Source: Opitutia bacterium (GTDB lineage Bacteria; Verrucomicrobiota; Verrucomicrobiia; Opitutales; UBA2995). Taken from it: DNA of 35,097 nucleotides. The stretch is from positions 1-35,097 of the forward strand of contig JAABVD010000009.1 in NCBI GenBank assembly GCA_014529615.1, read 5' to 3'. The notes below the pieces were generated by a model. It worked only from the letters and a program-made list of their open reading frames with translations. It did not search any database and was not told the DNA's origin. A program made the position numbers and the translations under genes. Below, one piece after another: positions 9,228-17,112 of this stretch (position 1 is its first letter; the number at the start of each line of letters is the position of its first letter).

Positions 9228-10013
9228 ATGGAAATCTGTTTTTTGGGTACGGGAACTTCCCAAGGTGTTCCCATGATCGGCTGTGAATGTGAAACTTGCC
9301 GAAGTGCAAATCCCAAAAACAAACGGGGCCGCACTTCCATTCACGTCAAGGCGGGTGGTTATGGTCTGCAGGTGGACGCGGCGCCTGAATTTCGCCTGCA
9401 ATGCATTGAAAATGATATCGATCGCATCGACTGGGTCGTCCTTACCCATGGACATGCCGACCACATTGCCGGGATGGACGACCTGCGGAGATTTGTCGAT
9501 TTTCGCCAGGGAGAAGGGCTGCCCGTTTACGGTTCCCGGCCCACTTTGGAACGATTGAGGCAAATGTACCCCTACGCGGTGCGGGACCGTCCCGAATTTC
9601 CCGGTTATCCAGCCTTTGTGCCCCATGCGGTGCGGGCTCCACAAACCTTGGAGTTTCCCTGGGGGACCCTCCACACCACAAATTTACCCCATGGACGGTT
9701 CGAGGTCCTGGGACTTGTTTTTACGGAAAGGGAAAGCGGTAAAAAATTTACCTACTACACGGATTGCAAAACGGTCAAGGCATCGCAACGCGCTTTGGCC
9801 GCGGGGTCCGATGTCGTCGTGCTGGATGGGTTGCGCGACCGACCTCACCCCACCCACATGACCATTGGCGAGGCCGTTGATGTGGCTGCCTCGATAGGCG
9901 CTGCCCAGACCTATCTCATTCACATGGCCCATCTCGTGGAACACGACCGGGTCGACAGAGGACTCCCCTCCGGGGTCAATCTCGCCTATGACGGGCTGCG
10001 CCTGGTCCTTTGA
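9228..10013 (+). CDS. PhnP-like metallo-beta-lactamase-fold hydrolase
   Basis: A 261-residue MBL-fold protein, counted from the ATG at 9228, which has CAGGG just upstream; the ATG at 9213 has no visible ribosome site. It opens LGTGTSQGVPMIGCECETC, resembling the PhnP branch, where the cysteines form a structural zinc site. The metal motif THGHADH lies at residues 73-79, with NLPHGRF, YYTDCKT and LIHMAHLVEH supplying further ligands. PhnP is a cyclic phosphodiesterase, but many close relatives act on other phosphoesters, so the substrate is open. No phn genes are nearby. Confidence 0.85.
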   Translation: MEICFLGTGTSQGVPMIGCECETCRSANPKNKRGRTSIHVKAGGYGLQVDAAPEFRLQCIENDIDRIDWVVLTHGHADHIAGMDDLRRFVDFRQGEGLPVYGSRPTLERLRQMYPYAVRDRPEFPGYPAFVPHAVRAPQTLEFPWGTLHTTNLPHGRFEVLGLVFTERESGKKFTYYTDCKTVKASQRALAAGSDVVVLDGLRDRPHPTHMTIGEAVDVAASIGAAQTYLIHMAHLVEHDRVDRGLPSGVNLAYDGLRLVL

Positions 10014-10019
10014 GGGAGT

Positions 10020-11819
10020 TTAATTAAACGGCCAGATCATCGGTATGAGGAAAATGCTGCCACTGAAATAGGTCAGGTTCAGAGGCAGGCCGAATTTCAG
10101 GAAATCGCTGAAGCGGTAACCGCCGACCCCGTAGACAAACGTGTTGGTCTGGTAACCGATGGGAGTAGAGAAACTGGCTGAAGAAGCGATGGCGGTGACG
10201 ATGAGGAAGGGTCGGGGATCGACCCCTATGGTGGCGGCAATGCTGATGGACACCGGGGCCAGGAGAGCGGCGGTGGCGTTGTTGGACAATACCTCGGTCA
10301 TGAACGAACACATCAAATACATGACCGCCAACATGACGTAGGGCTGCCACTCCGGGGAAACCAGGTGGCTTACTGCTGCCACGGCATTGTCGGCCAGGAG
10401 GGTCGAAGCTCCGGTTTCCTGCATGGCCAATCCCAGAGCCAGCATTCCGTAGATCAGAAAAATTATGTTCCAACCCACGGCAGAAAATGCTTCCTCGGAA
10501 TTGATGCAACGGGTGACCAGAAGCACCGCCACCCCCATGATAGCCGATGCCACAATGGGGAAGTTGGTGAAGGTGGTTGTCCCCACGATTCCCAGGATAA
10601 CGGCGACCACAATGGGTATTTTATCGCGGCGACTTTTGGAGGCCACATGGGGTTGGTCCAATAAGATTATATCTTCGGATTTTCGCAAGTCTCCAATGGC
10701 CTGATCGGTCCCCATCATCAGCAGGGTATCCCCGAATTCGAGCGGCAGGGTGGCCAATTTATCCCGAACGTTTCTACCCCGGCGGTGCATGGCCAAAATG
10801 ATCATTCGGTATCTTTGGCGGAAATCGATTTACGCCACGGTTTTTGCGGCGATGGATGAACTGGGGCCGATGAAACCTTCCACGATTGAACCCTCCGAGG
10901 CGGCGATTTGTTCGAGACCCTCCCCGATTTCGCCGAGAAAATTCACCCCTTCAATGGAGCGGGCTTCCGCAATACCGTGGGGCTTGCAAGCCAACACGAG
11001 CCGGTCACCCGCCTCGAGGACGATCTCGTTCAGCTTATCGACCATAGTCCTGCCCCCGCGAAGGATTTCCAGGATGCGCACCCCGGGAGTTCTCAGGATT
11101 CCGGAATCCAACACCCCCTTCCCCACCAGGGGCGAGTGCGGATGGATTAAAGCTTCGGTGAAAAATTCCCTGCGCTCTTCCGGCGAGAGGATTTGGGTGA
11201 GGGTCTCCCGAACGGGCAGCCGTCTCCAGGAAAAAACCAGCAGGTAAAGGGATCCCAGGACCAACAAGGGCAGGCCCACCATCCCCAACTCGAACATGCC
11301 CAGTGGGGGTTGTTCATAGGTTTCGGCGATTCCGCTGATGATAATGTTGGTGCTGGTGCCGATCAAGGTGCAGGTTCCACCGAAAATAGAGGCGTAGGAA
11401 AGCGGAATCAGAAGTTTGGAGGCTGGAATATCCATCTTGCGTGCCAAGCTGAGAAGCACGGGCATGAAGATGACCACTACCGGGGTGTTATTGACGAAGG
11501 CGGAAAGAAAGGCCACGAACAGAATGATAATCAGCAGCAATGGGATATATCCCGCTTTGGCCAGACGGTCGAAATAGCCGCTAATCATATCGATCGCTCC
11601 GCATTTTTCCAGGCCGGCGCTGACAATAAACATGGCGCCCACCGTAACCGGCGCGGGATTGGATAATACGGAGAGGGCTCCTTCCACTTGTAGCAGGCCC
11701 AGAACCGGAAGCAGGGCAAATACGGAAATGGCGGTGACCTCAACCGGTACCTTTTCCCAAATGAAACTGGCCAGAGCCAGTCCCAATATTCCGAACACCA
11801 TTGCTATCTCCAGGGTCAT
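10020..11819 (-). pseudogene. SLC13/DASS-type transporter with TrkA-C domains, split by one in-frame stop
   Basis: Two frames (10830-11819 and 10020-10805) form one transporter of about 600 codons. They are in the same phase and separated only by a TAA at 10830-10832: KTVA, stop, then IDFRQRYRMIILAMHRRG. The N-terminal half carries FVNNTPVVVIFMP and IGTSTN; the C-terminal half carries SNNATAALLAP and TPIGYQTN. These are the paired repeats expected of DASS carriers for sulfate or dicarboxylates. Two RCK/TrkA-C-like segments lie between them, and the stop falls within the second. A GAA or CAA to TAA change would explain it. The rest is undamaged, so it is a young pseudogene, a read-through case or a sequencing error. 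The gene converges on the PhnP-like gene 6 bases away. Confidence 0.83.
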
Positions 11820-11844
11820 GGGGGGCTAGATTGCAGAGTGTTGG

Positions 11845-12777
11845 CTAAAAAATCCAGCGATCAATTGCCAGAATTACAAAGAGCAGGGGCAAATGAACAA
11901 TGGAGGCGGTAAAGAGATTTCGCGCCGGTTTGTTCTTGTCCCTGGCCCGAAAGAATTGCCAGGCCCTCCATCCCATTAATGCCGACACCAGGGTGGATCC
12001 GATGGCGTATATCCAACCGGTTAAGGCGAGAAAAATGGGTAGGACCGTAATGACGATGAGCAACAGGGTGTAGAGGAGGGCGCTCCAACTGATTTTTTTC
12101 GCCCCCCCTTTTTCCAGGGCCAAAACGCGGAATCCACCCTTGCGGTAATCCTCCCGGTAGATCCAGGAGATTGCCATGAAGTGAGGCATTTGCCAGGTGA
12201 ACAACACCCCGAATATAATCCACCCCAGGGCCGAAACCGAGCCCTCTGCCGCCATCCAACCCATTAAGGGTGGAATGGCTCCCGGCAACGCCCCGATTTC
12301 CGTGGCCAAAGGGGTAACTTTTTTTAGCGGAGTGTACAGGGTAATGTAGATGAGCATGGTGGCCAGGGCCAATAGGCCGACGACGGGGTGTGTCCCCAAA
12401 CAAAGCACAGCCACACCCCCGGTGGAAAAAATCAGGCCCATCCACAATGCCGTAGGCATACCGATCGCGCCCCGGGGCAGGGGCCGGTTCCGGGTGCGCA
12501 TCATCTGGTTGTCTTCGTCCCGTTCCCACCACTGATTCAGGATGGCGGAACCGGCCGCAGTTAAAGTTGTGCCCGCCACCAGACTCAGAAAAACGGCAAT
12601 GTCCTGGGGGGTGCGGGCCGCAAAATATCCCAGCAGGGCAGTGATGATCGACATCGTGCTCAGCTTGGGCTTGGTCAGTTCGACATATTCCATCCAGCGC
12701 GACTTTGCCGCCCCCGATTCGGATACCAGGGGTGACGATGGTTTGATGTGCACGGAATTGGTTTCTGCCTGGCTCAT
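11845..12777 (-). CDS. ctaB: Protoheme IX farnesyltransferase (heme O synthase)
   Basis: A 310-residue UbiA-family prenyltransferase that adds the farnesyl tail to heme B, giving heme O for cytochrome oxidase. The first Asp-rich motif is NQWWERDEDNQMMRTRNRP, matching the N-x-x-x-D-x-x-D pattern, and YTPLKKVTP is the typical conserved loop after it. Several hydrophobic helices follow. The N-terminus has about 30 polar residues before the first helix. Its ATG overlaps the ctaA stop by 4 bases (ATGA), so the two are translationally coupled. Confidence 0.95.
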   Translation of the reverse strand: MSQAETNSVHIKPSSPLVSESGAAKSRWMEYVELTKPKLSTMSIITALLGYFAARTPQDIAVFLSLVAGTTLTAAGSAILNQWWERDEDNQMMRTRNRPLPRGAIGMPTALWMGLIFSTGGVAVLCLGTHPVVGLLALATMLIYITLYTPLKKVTPLATEIGALPGAIPPLMGWMAAEGSVSALGWIIFGVLFTWQMPHFMAISWIYREDYRKGGFRVLALEKGGAKKISWSALLYTLLLIVITVLPIFLALTGWIYAIGSTLVSALMGWRAWQFFRARDKNKPARNLFTASIVHLPLLFVILAIDRWIF

Positions 12778-13778
12778 GCGGATGGTTTATCCAAGGAAGC
12801 TTCCCCCATGCCCAGCCCGGCGGGAGCACGAGAGGCCGCTTCGGCTCGAACAGGTTGCGAAGGTTGAAACTGAAAGAATGTTATGATCCATGAGGTAGCC
12901 AGAAAAAATGCCCCGATCAGGACGTGGGCCGTAGTGATGACGGGATTTCGGATGGTCCATATGATGTAGGCTCCAAGGACAACCTGACAGGCCAGAAGAG
13001 CCAGACCAACCCCTCCCAGAAGGCGGATTCGCCCGTCCATTTTCCTGTGCAGGATCAGCGGGATGGCCCAAACCAGATAAACGGCAAATATGATCAGCGC
13101 CATCAATCGGTGAGCAAAGTGAAGGACGACCCCGAAATTCCAATTCTGGGGAAAAATACCGCCCTCCGGGGTGAGGGGAAAGGTGGGAATGGCCAAACCG
13201 GCCCCGATGTGGCGCATGACGGCTCCGATAATGAGCTGAACGAAAATCAGCCCGCAAACGATGAGACCCCCGGTTTTGAGCCTATGGTTTGCCCGGGCCG
13301 GGAACCCGTGCCCATCCCTGAACCACCAGGAGGATTGAGCGGCTGCAATGGAAGCGATCAGGCAAACAAAGGTTTGGGCCAGGCAGCCGTGGATTATGGC
13401 GAATTGCAGGCTGTTAAACAAGATGCGCATACCGCCCACCAAACCCTGCAGTATAACCAGGGCCAGAGCCGCGAGGGCCAGATGACGCACCCATGCCCTA
13501 TCTTCTCTGAGCCAGATCCACACCGTTAGAACCATGATCAGGAGTCCTATGAGGGCGCCGAGCAGTCGGTGACTGTGCTCGGCCAGCATGGCCCGGTCTT
13601 GCAGCCAACCTTCGGGGTTGAGGGAACCATCGGACAGCGGCCAATCCGGAAACACCATCCCGGCCCCGATCGAGGTGGTAAACCCACCGGCAAAGAGCAG
13701 AAAGGTCATGACAAAAAGCACCACCAGGCTGAACCATGCCAGCTTGGGCTTGTAGTGGGCTGTTCTCCTCCTTTTCAA
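12774..13778 (-). CDS. ctaA: Heme A synthase (COX15/CtaA family)
   Basis: A 334-residue, roughly eight-helix membrane enzyme that oxidises the C8 methyl of heme O to the formyl group of heme A. Conserved heme-ligand regions are visible: EHSHRLLG, IIHGCLAQT, HFAHRLMA and TAHVLIG, about one per pair of helices. The N-terminal ~15 residues are basic and cytoplasmic. It is the first gene of the ctaA-ctaB pair and supports an aa3-type oxidase elsewhere in the genome. Its upstream region carries a large palindrome shared with the divergent aroK. Confidence 0.95.
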   Translation of the reverse strand: MKRRRTAHYKPKLAWFSLVVLFVMTFLLFAGGFTTSIGAGMVFPDWPLSDGSLNPEGWLQDRAMLAEHSHRLLGALIGLLIMVLTVWIWLREDRAWVRHLALAALALVILQGLVGGMRILFNSLQFAIIHGCLAQTFVCLIASIAAAQSSWWFRDGHGFPARANHRLKTGGLIVCGLIFVQLIIGAVMRHIGAGLAIPTFPLTPEGGIFPQNWNFGVVLHFAHRLMALIIFAVYLVWAIPLILHRKMDGRIRLLGGVGLALLACQVVLGAYIIWTIRNPVITTAHVLIGAFFLATSWIITFFQFQPSQPVRAEAASRAPAGLGMGEASLDKPSA

Positions 13779-13828
13779 AGCGGGTCCGGGACAGGAAAAT
13801 TTTGGCTAAACAGATAGGCGTTGCCCAA

Positions 13829-13884
13829 ATGGGGTCAAATGTTGATTTTTTTGCTTAAGCAGAAAAATCAACATTTGACCCCAT
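13829..13884. repeat. 56-bp near-perfect palindrome (REP/RAYT-type)
   Basis: The arms begin ATGGGGTCAAATGTTGATTT and meet at TGCTTAAGCA; 27 of 28 positions pair. It lies in the 122-base gap between divergent ctaA and aroK and ends 16 bases before the aroK ATG, so it is probably in the aroK leader. The GGGGTCA...TGACCCC pattern resembles REP palindromes mobilised by REP-associated tyrosine transposases (family knowledge). No transposase gene is in the window. It is distinct in sequence from the YTAR-flanked element family. Confidence 0.85.
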
Positions 13885-13900
13885 CCCGGCAAATTTTCTT

Positions 13901-14446
13901 ATGACTTCCCCGGCACGGCCCAATATTTACCTGGTCGGTTTCATGGGAACCGGAAAATCCATTCTGGGGCGGCTCTTGGCCAGGGAACTGGATTATTCCT
14001 TTGTCGACAGCGATGAACAGATCGAGGAGAGCACCGGTTTGACCATCCCGCAGATATTCCAATCCAGGGGGGAAAAAGCCTTTCGGGACCTGGAGCGCCG
14101 TTTTGTGGAATCAGGTCATCCCGGAGGGCGGTGTGTGGTCTCATGTGGGGGCGGGATGATTCTGCAGCCGGGAATTCTGGAGTCATTGCAGGAAAAGGGG
14201 TTGGTAATTTCCTTATTTGCCTCGCCCGAAACGATTTATGAGCGAACCCGCGGCAACGAGAACCGGCCCTTGCTCGATGTGGAGGATCCCCTGGCCCGTA
14301 TTCGCGAACTCCTGGAGGAACGGTTGCCGGTTTACCGAAAGGCGGGCATTGGTGTGCTGACCGACGGGCGAAACCCAATGGAAATCGTCCATCACATCAA
14401 GCGGATATACCGGGGCGCGAGGCCGGGCCTCAGCCCGCATGATTAG
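13901..14446 (+). CDS. aroK: Shikimate kinase
   Basis: A 181-residue kinase that phosphorylates the 3-hydroxyl of shikimate with ATP in the chorismate pathway. The P-loop GFMGTGKS sits at residues 13-20, DSDEQIEE follows near residue 36 for shikimate and Mg binding, CGGGM supplies the substrate-binding glycines, and ENRPLL precedes the lid arginine region. Length is typical. The start has no clear Shine-Dalgarno, and the palindrome at 13829-13884 lies just upstream. Confidence 0.95.
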   Translation: MTSPARPNIYLVGFMGTGKSILGRLLARELDYSFVDSDEQIEESTGLTIPQIFQSRGEKAFRDLERRFVESGHPGGRCVVSCGGGMILQPGILESLQEKGLVISLFASPETIYERTRGNENRPLLDVEDPLARIRELLEERLPVYRKAGIGVLTDGRNPMEIVHHIKRIYRGARPGLSPHD

Positions 14447-14468
14447 CCCGGGGATCCCCTGGTCCGGA

Positions 14469-14906
14469 TCACCTTGCATGGCTGGGGTCTGGTCCGGGGA
14501 TGCCATTGCGGAGGGCCGCCTTCATGGTGTTTAGAAACCTTTGGGGAGGTCGGATAGGTTTGGCTGATTTGTCGATAAAAGCGTGTGCGGATGATCCGGT
14601 GGCCAAAAGCGTCTCCCCGCGTCGCACCTCGTATTCGATGTAAAACCGAACTCCGGGCTGTTCCTTGACCATGCAGGCGACAGTGAGGCGGTCATCAAAA
14701 AAGGCGGGGCGGCGATAGCTCACTTTCACCTCGAGGACCGGTATGAAATAGCCCGATGCCTCAAGATCGCGATAAGCCATTCCGATCTGGTCGAGCATTT
14801 CGATACGCGCCTTTTCAAACCAGGTCACGTAATTGGCGTGGTGGGCAAATCCCATGGCATCGGTTTCGCTATAACGTACCCGAATCCTGCTTTCGGTGTG
14901 GATCAT
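14469..14906 (-). CDS. Acyl-CoA/acyl-ACP thioesterase, YbgC/FadM type (4HBT hot-dog)
   Basis: A 145-residue hot-dog-fold thioesterase. The catalytic segment YSETDAMGFAHHANYVTWFE (Asp16 and the following His residues) is typical of the YbgC/FadM/4-hydroxybenzoyl-CoA thioesterase group. It hydrolyses an acyl thioester; the acyl group is not predictable. It lies 28 bases downstream of a glycosyltransferase on the same strand, divergent from the ACP-dehydratase/ketosynthase/reductase operon. It therefore probably releases or edits acyl chains made by that locus (inference from context). Confidence 0.9.
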   Translation of the reverse strand: MIHTESRIRVRYSETDAMGFAHHANYVTWFEKARIEMLDQIGMAYRDLEASGYFIPVLEVKVSYRRPAFFDDRLTVACMVKEQPGVRFYIEYEVRRGETLLATGSSAHAFIDKSAKPIRPPQRFLNTMKAALRNGIPGPDPSHAR

Positions 14907-14934
14907 GTTCCCGTCCGGTAAAATTTTTGGGAGA

Positions 14935-16125
14935 TCATGATTCCATGACCGCGTCTCGCAGGCCGAACAATCGATCGACCGAAGCGCCCCAACTCTTCTG
15001 GTTGACCCATTTCCGGCCAGTTTCTCCCAATTGCCGCCGCAACCGCCGATCGGAAATAAGGGCGGAAAAGGCGTCGGCCAGGGCCTTCCGGTTGCCGGGT
15101 TCTACCAACAGGCCCGTCCGCTTGTCTAGGACCGCCTCGGCCACGCCTCCGACCCGATGCGCCACTATGGGCAACCCGTGAGCGGACGCCTCCAGATAGA
15201 CCAATCCAAAACCTTCTACGCTCTTTTTGTAGTTTATGCTGGTCATGGCGAAGATGTCGGCCCGTTCATAAGCCCACCGGAGCCCATCGTCGTCCAGTTG
15301 GCCCCACATCTTGACCGGAAAATCGCACTTCTCGGCCAGCCGTCGCACCTCTCGCTCATAGGGATCGTGGCGGCTCTCCCCAACGATCCAGCACTCCACC
15401 GTCGCTCTCTCATCCCGGGGAAGGAGGTTCAGCGCCTGCAATATATTATTCTGGCCTTTGCGCGGGTGGAGGCGGCCGACGGTAAGGATGACCACCTTCC
15501 GATGGTCGACCCCTTTGGAGTGGTCGATTCCGACAAATCCTGCAGGCAGGGCGTTGGGGGTGAGCACCGTCTTGTGCTCGGCATCCGGAAACCGGGAAAC
15601 GAGCAAGCGGCGGGTAAAGGTGGATACAACGCCGATGCGTTCCGCCTTCTCAATCAACTTTTTCAGGAGCAGGCGATGGTGCAGTTTTCCGTGGTATTTC
15701 AATATCTCCGAACCGTGAAAGGTGAGGTAGAGTTTTCCGGGTAGGAAGGCTTTAAAGAATTGCAGGTAGAGCATGGCGGAAATCGGACCGGGTTCGGGCA
15801 GGTAAACGGTGGATTGGCGCAGATGCTTTCGCTTGGACATGATTTCCTTGGAGAGGGTAAAGAGGCAGGAAAGATTCTGACTGCCTTTCATGCCCAGCCT
15901 CCGGACCGTAAATGGCCACGGTTTCTCGGAATTATTCCCTCCGCCACCGGGAGCCCAGACTTCAACTTGAAACCCCGACTCGCTACTGGCCAGGGCCATT
16001 TCCTCGGCAAAAGTGGCAATCCCTCCCTTCCGGGGATGAAATTCGTGGGTCAATATCAGAAGGGGAAGCTTGCCATTCTCGTCATTTTGAGGGTAACGCG
16101 GATGCATACTTTCCCAATTTAGCAT
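14935..16125 (-). CDS. Glycosyltransferase family 4
   Basis: A 396-residue GT-B glycosyltransferase. The N-terminal half begins LPLLILTHEFHPRKGGIATFAEEMA, the glycine-rich acceptor-domain loop. The C-terminal half carries ILTVGRLHPRKGQ and the nucleotide-sugar motif EGFGLVYLEASAHGLPIVA, whose EGFGLVYLE part has the paired glutamates of GT4 (EX7E). The start could be the ATG at 16125 or 16107; the second has GGGAAAG just upstream. Only about 40 bases separate it from the divergent ACP-dehydratase gene, so both operons share one control region. Confidence 0.92.
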   Translation of the reverse strand: MLNWESMHPRYPQNDENGKLPLLILTHEFHPRKGGIATFAEEMALASSESGFQVEVWAPGGGGNNSEKPWPFTVRRLGMKGSQNLSCLFTLSKEIMSKRKHLRQSTVYLPEPGPISAMLYLQFFKAFLPGKLYLTFHGSEILKYHGKLHHRLLLKKLIEKAERIGVVSTFTRRLLVSRFPDAEHKTVLTPNALPAGFVGIDHSKGVDHRKVVILTVGRLHPRKGQNNILQALNLLPRDERATVECWIVGESRHDPYEREVRRLAEKCDFPVKMWGQLDDDGLRWAYERADIFAMTSINYKKSVEGFGLVYLEASAHGLPIVAHRVGGVAEAVLDKRTGLLVEPGNRKALADAFSALISDRRLRRQLGETGRKWVNQKSWGASVDRLFGLRDAVMES

Positions 16126-16165
16126 TTACATTTTCCATGAAGCGAAAATAGTTGGCTGTTTACAA

Positions 16166-17038
16166 ATGAATTCTGGGACAGAAATAGACACTGTTGCGGT
16201 TAACCCGCTTACCCTGGAGGAGCGGGCTGATCTTGAAGAAAGTCTGAAGCGATGTAGTGAAGAAACTCGAAACGCCGTGTTTGAATTTCGGGAAACGGGT
16301 CGGGTTGGCCTTCTCCCCGGTATCGTCATCGGGTTGATCGAACGATTTTTGGAACCTGAGGTCCGTCCTCAATTGCGAAGCTCGGACGACTCGATTCGTC
16401 TGGTCGACGATTTGAGGATAGATTCTCTCACCATGATGGAGATCGTCGTCCTGGTGGAAGAGGCCCTGGACATATCGATCGATAACCAGGAGTTGCGCGA
16501 CCTGCGGACTTTGGACGATGTCAGTTGTTTTATCGATGCCAAGACGAAGGGGCTTCCCCTTCCCCAACGGGGGCGGCTATTCGGGATTGAAGCCATCGGC
16601 GCTGCCGTGCCGCACCGTCCCCCATTCCTCTTTTTGAATGAAGCGAGGGTGGAGAAGGACACCGCCATCGGCACTTACACCATTACCGGGGAGGAAGATT
16701 TCCTAGGCGGCCACTTTCCCGGTAATCCGATTATGCCGGCCAGCATCATGCTGGAGGCCCTGGGTCAGTTGGCCGTATTTCATTTGGTGACAACTCAGAA
16801 GAATGGAACGGGCTCGGTAGTCGATTCCAGCAAGGTTTTATTTACCTCGGTCGAGGCGGTCCGTTGCCAACGGATTTGCCTTCCGGGTGAGACCTTGACC
16901 CTCCGTATCAAACTCAAGCATATGCGCCATCCATTGGCCATGTTCGAGGGCAAGATAACGGTCAATGGAGAGAGTGCGGCCTGGGCCGAAGAAATCAGTT
17001 TGACGTTCGATTGGGTGGGTGTCCCGGGCGCTCACTGA
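16166..17038 (+). CDS. Acyl carrier protein fused to a FabZ-like dehydratase
   Basis: A 290-residue two-domain protein. Residues ~50-130 form an acyl carrier domain with DSL at 86-88 (Ser87 as the phosphopantetheine site) within DDLRIDSLTMMEIVVLVEEAL. Residues ~140-285 form a FabZ/FabA-type hot-dog dehydratase with PHRPPF (149-154), GGHFPGNPIMPASIMLEALGQ region (catalytic His183 and Glu197). It should carry the growing chain and remove water from the 3-hydroxyacyl intermediate. FabZ is about 140-150 residues alone, so the extra length is the ACP plus a polar N-terminus of about 50 residues. It leads the plus-strand operon. Confidence 0.92.
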   Translation: MNSGTEIDTVAVNPLTLEERADLEESLKRCSEETRNAVFEFRETGRVGLLPGIVIGLIERFLEPEVRPQLRSSDDSIRLVDDLRIDSLTMMEIVVLVEEALDISIDNQELRDLRTLDDVSCFIDAKTKGLPLPQRGRLFGIEAIGAAVPHRPPFLFLNEARVEKDTAIGTYTITGEEDFLGGHFPGNPIMPASIMLEALGQLAVFHLVTTQKNGTGSVVDSSKVLFTSVEAVRCQRICLPGETLTLRIKLKHMRHPLAMFEGKITVNGESAAWAEEISLTFDWVGVPGAH

Positions 17039-17062
17039 TTTTGGAAAGGTCAAACAATATGA

Positions 17063-17104
17063 TTGCTTGTCCCTTTGCCCCAAAAGGACAATAAAGCAAG
17101 TTTT
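17063..17104 (+). promoter_or_regulatory. Terminator-like hairpin between the ACP-dehydratase and ketosynthase genes
   Basis: TTGCTT-GTCC-CTTT (17063-17076) pairs with AAAAGGAC and AAGCAA (17082-17099) around a short GCCCC-type loop, with a bulge of AATA, followed by GTTTT. It lies in a 74-base gap, the largest within the operon, and could attenuate or process the transcript so that downstream genes are expressed less. It may also be incidental. Confidence 0.35.
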
Positions 17105-17112
17105 GCCCCTAC

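Noticed and set aside
10019-10030. GTTTAATTAAAC palindrome between the convergent PhnP-like and transporter genes
   Set aside because: Only 12 bases, no GC stem or T-run, and formed largely by the stop codon region; not enough to call a terminator.
11820-13900. Cytochrome oxidase subunit genes next to ctaA-ctaB
   Set aside because: None are present; the neighbours are the interrupted transporter and aroK.
14436-14450. CCCGCATG at the end of aroK, similar to the element tip
   Set aside because: Only 8 bases match and there is no inverted partner or YTAR flank at the right place.
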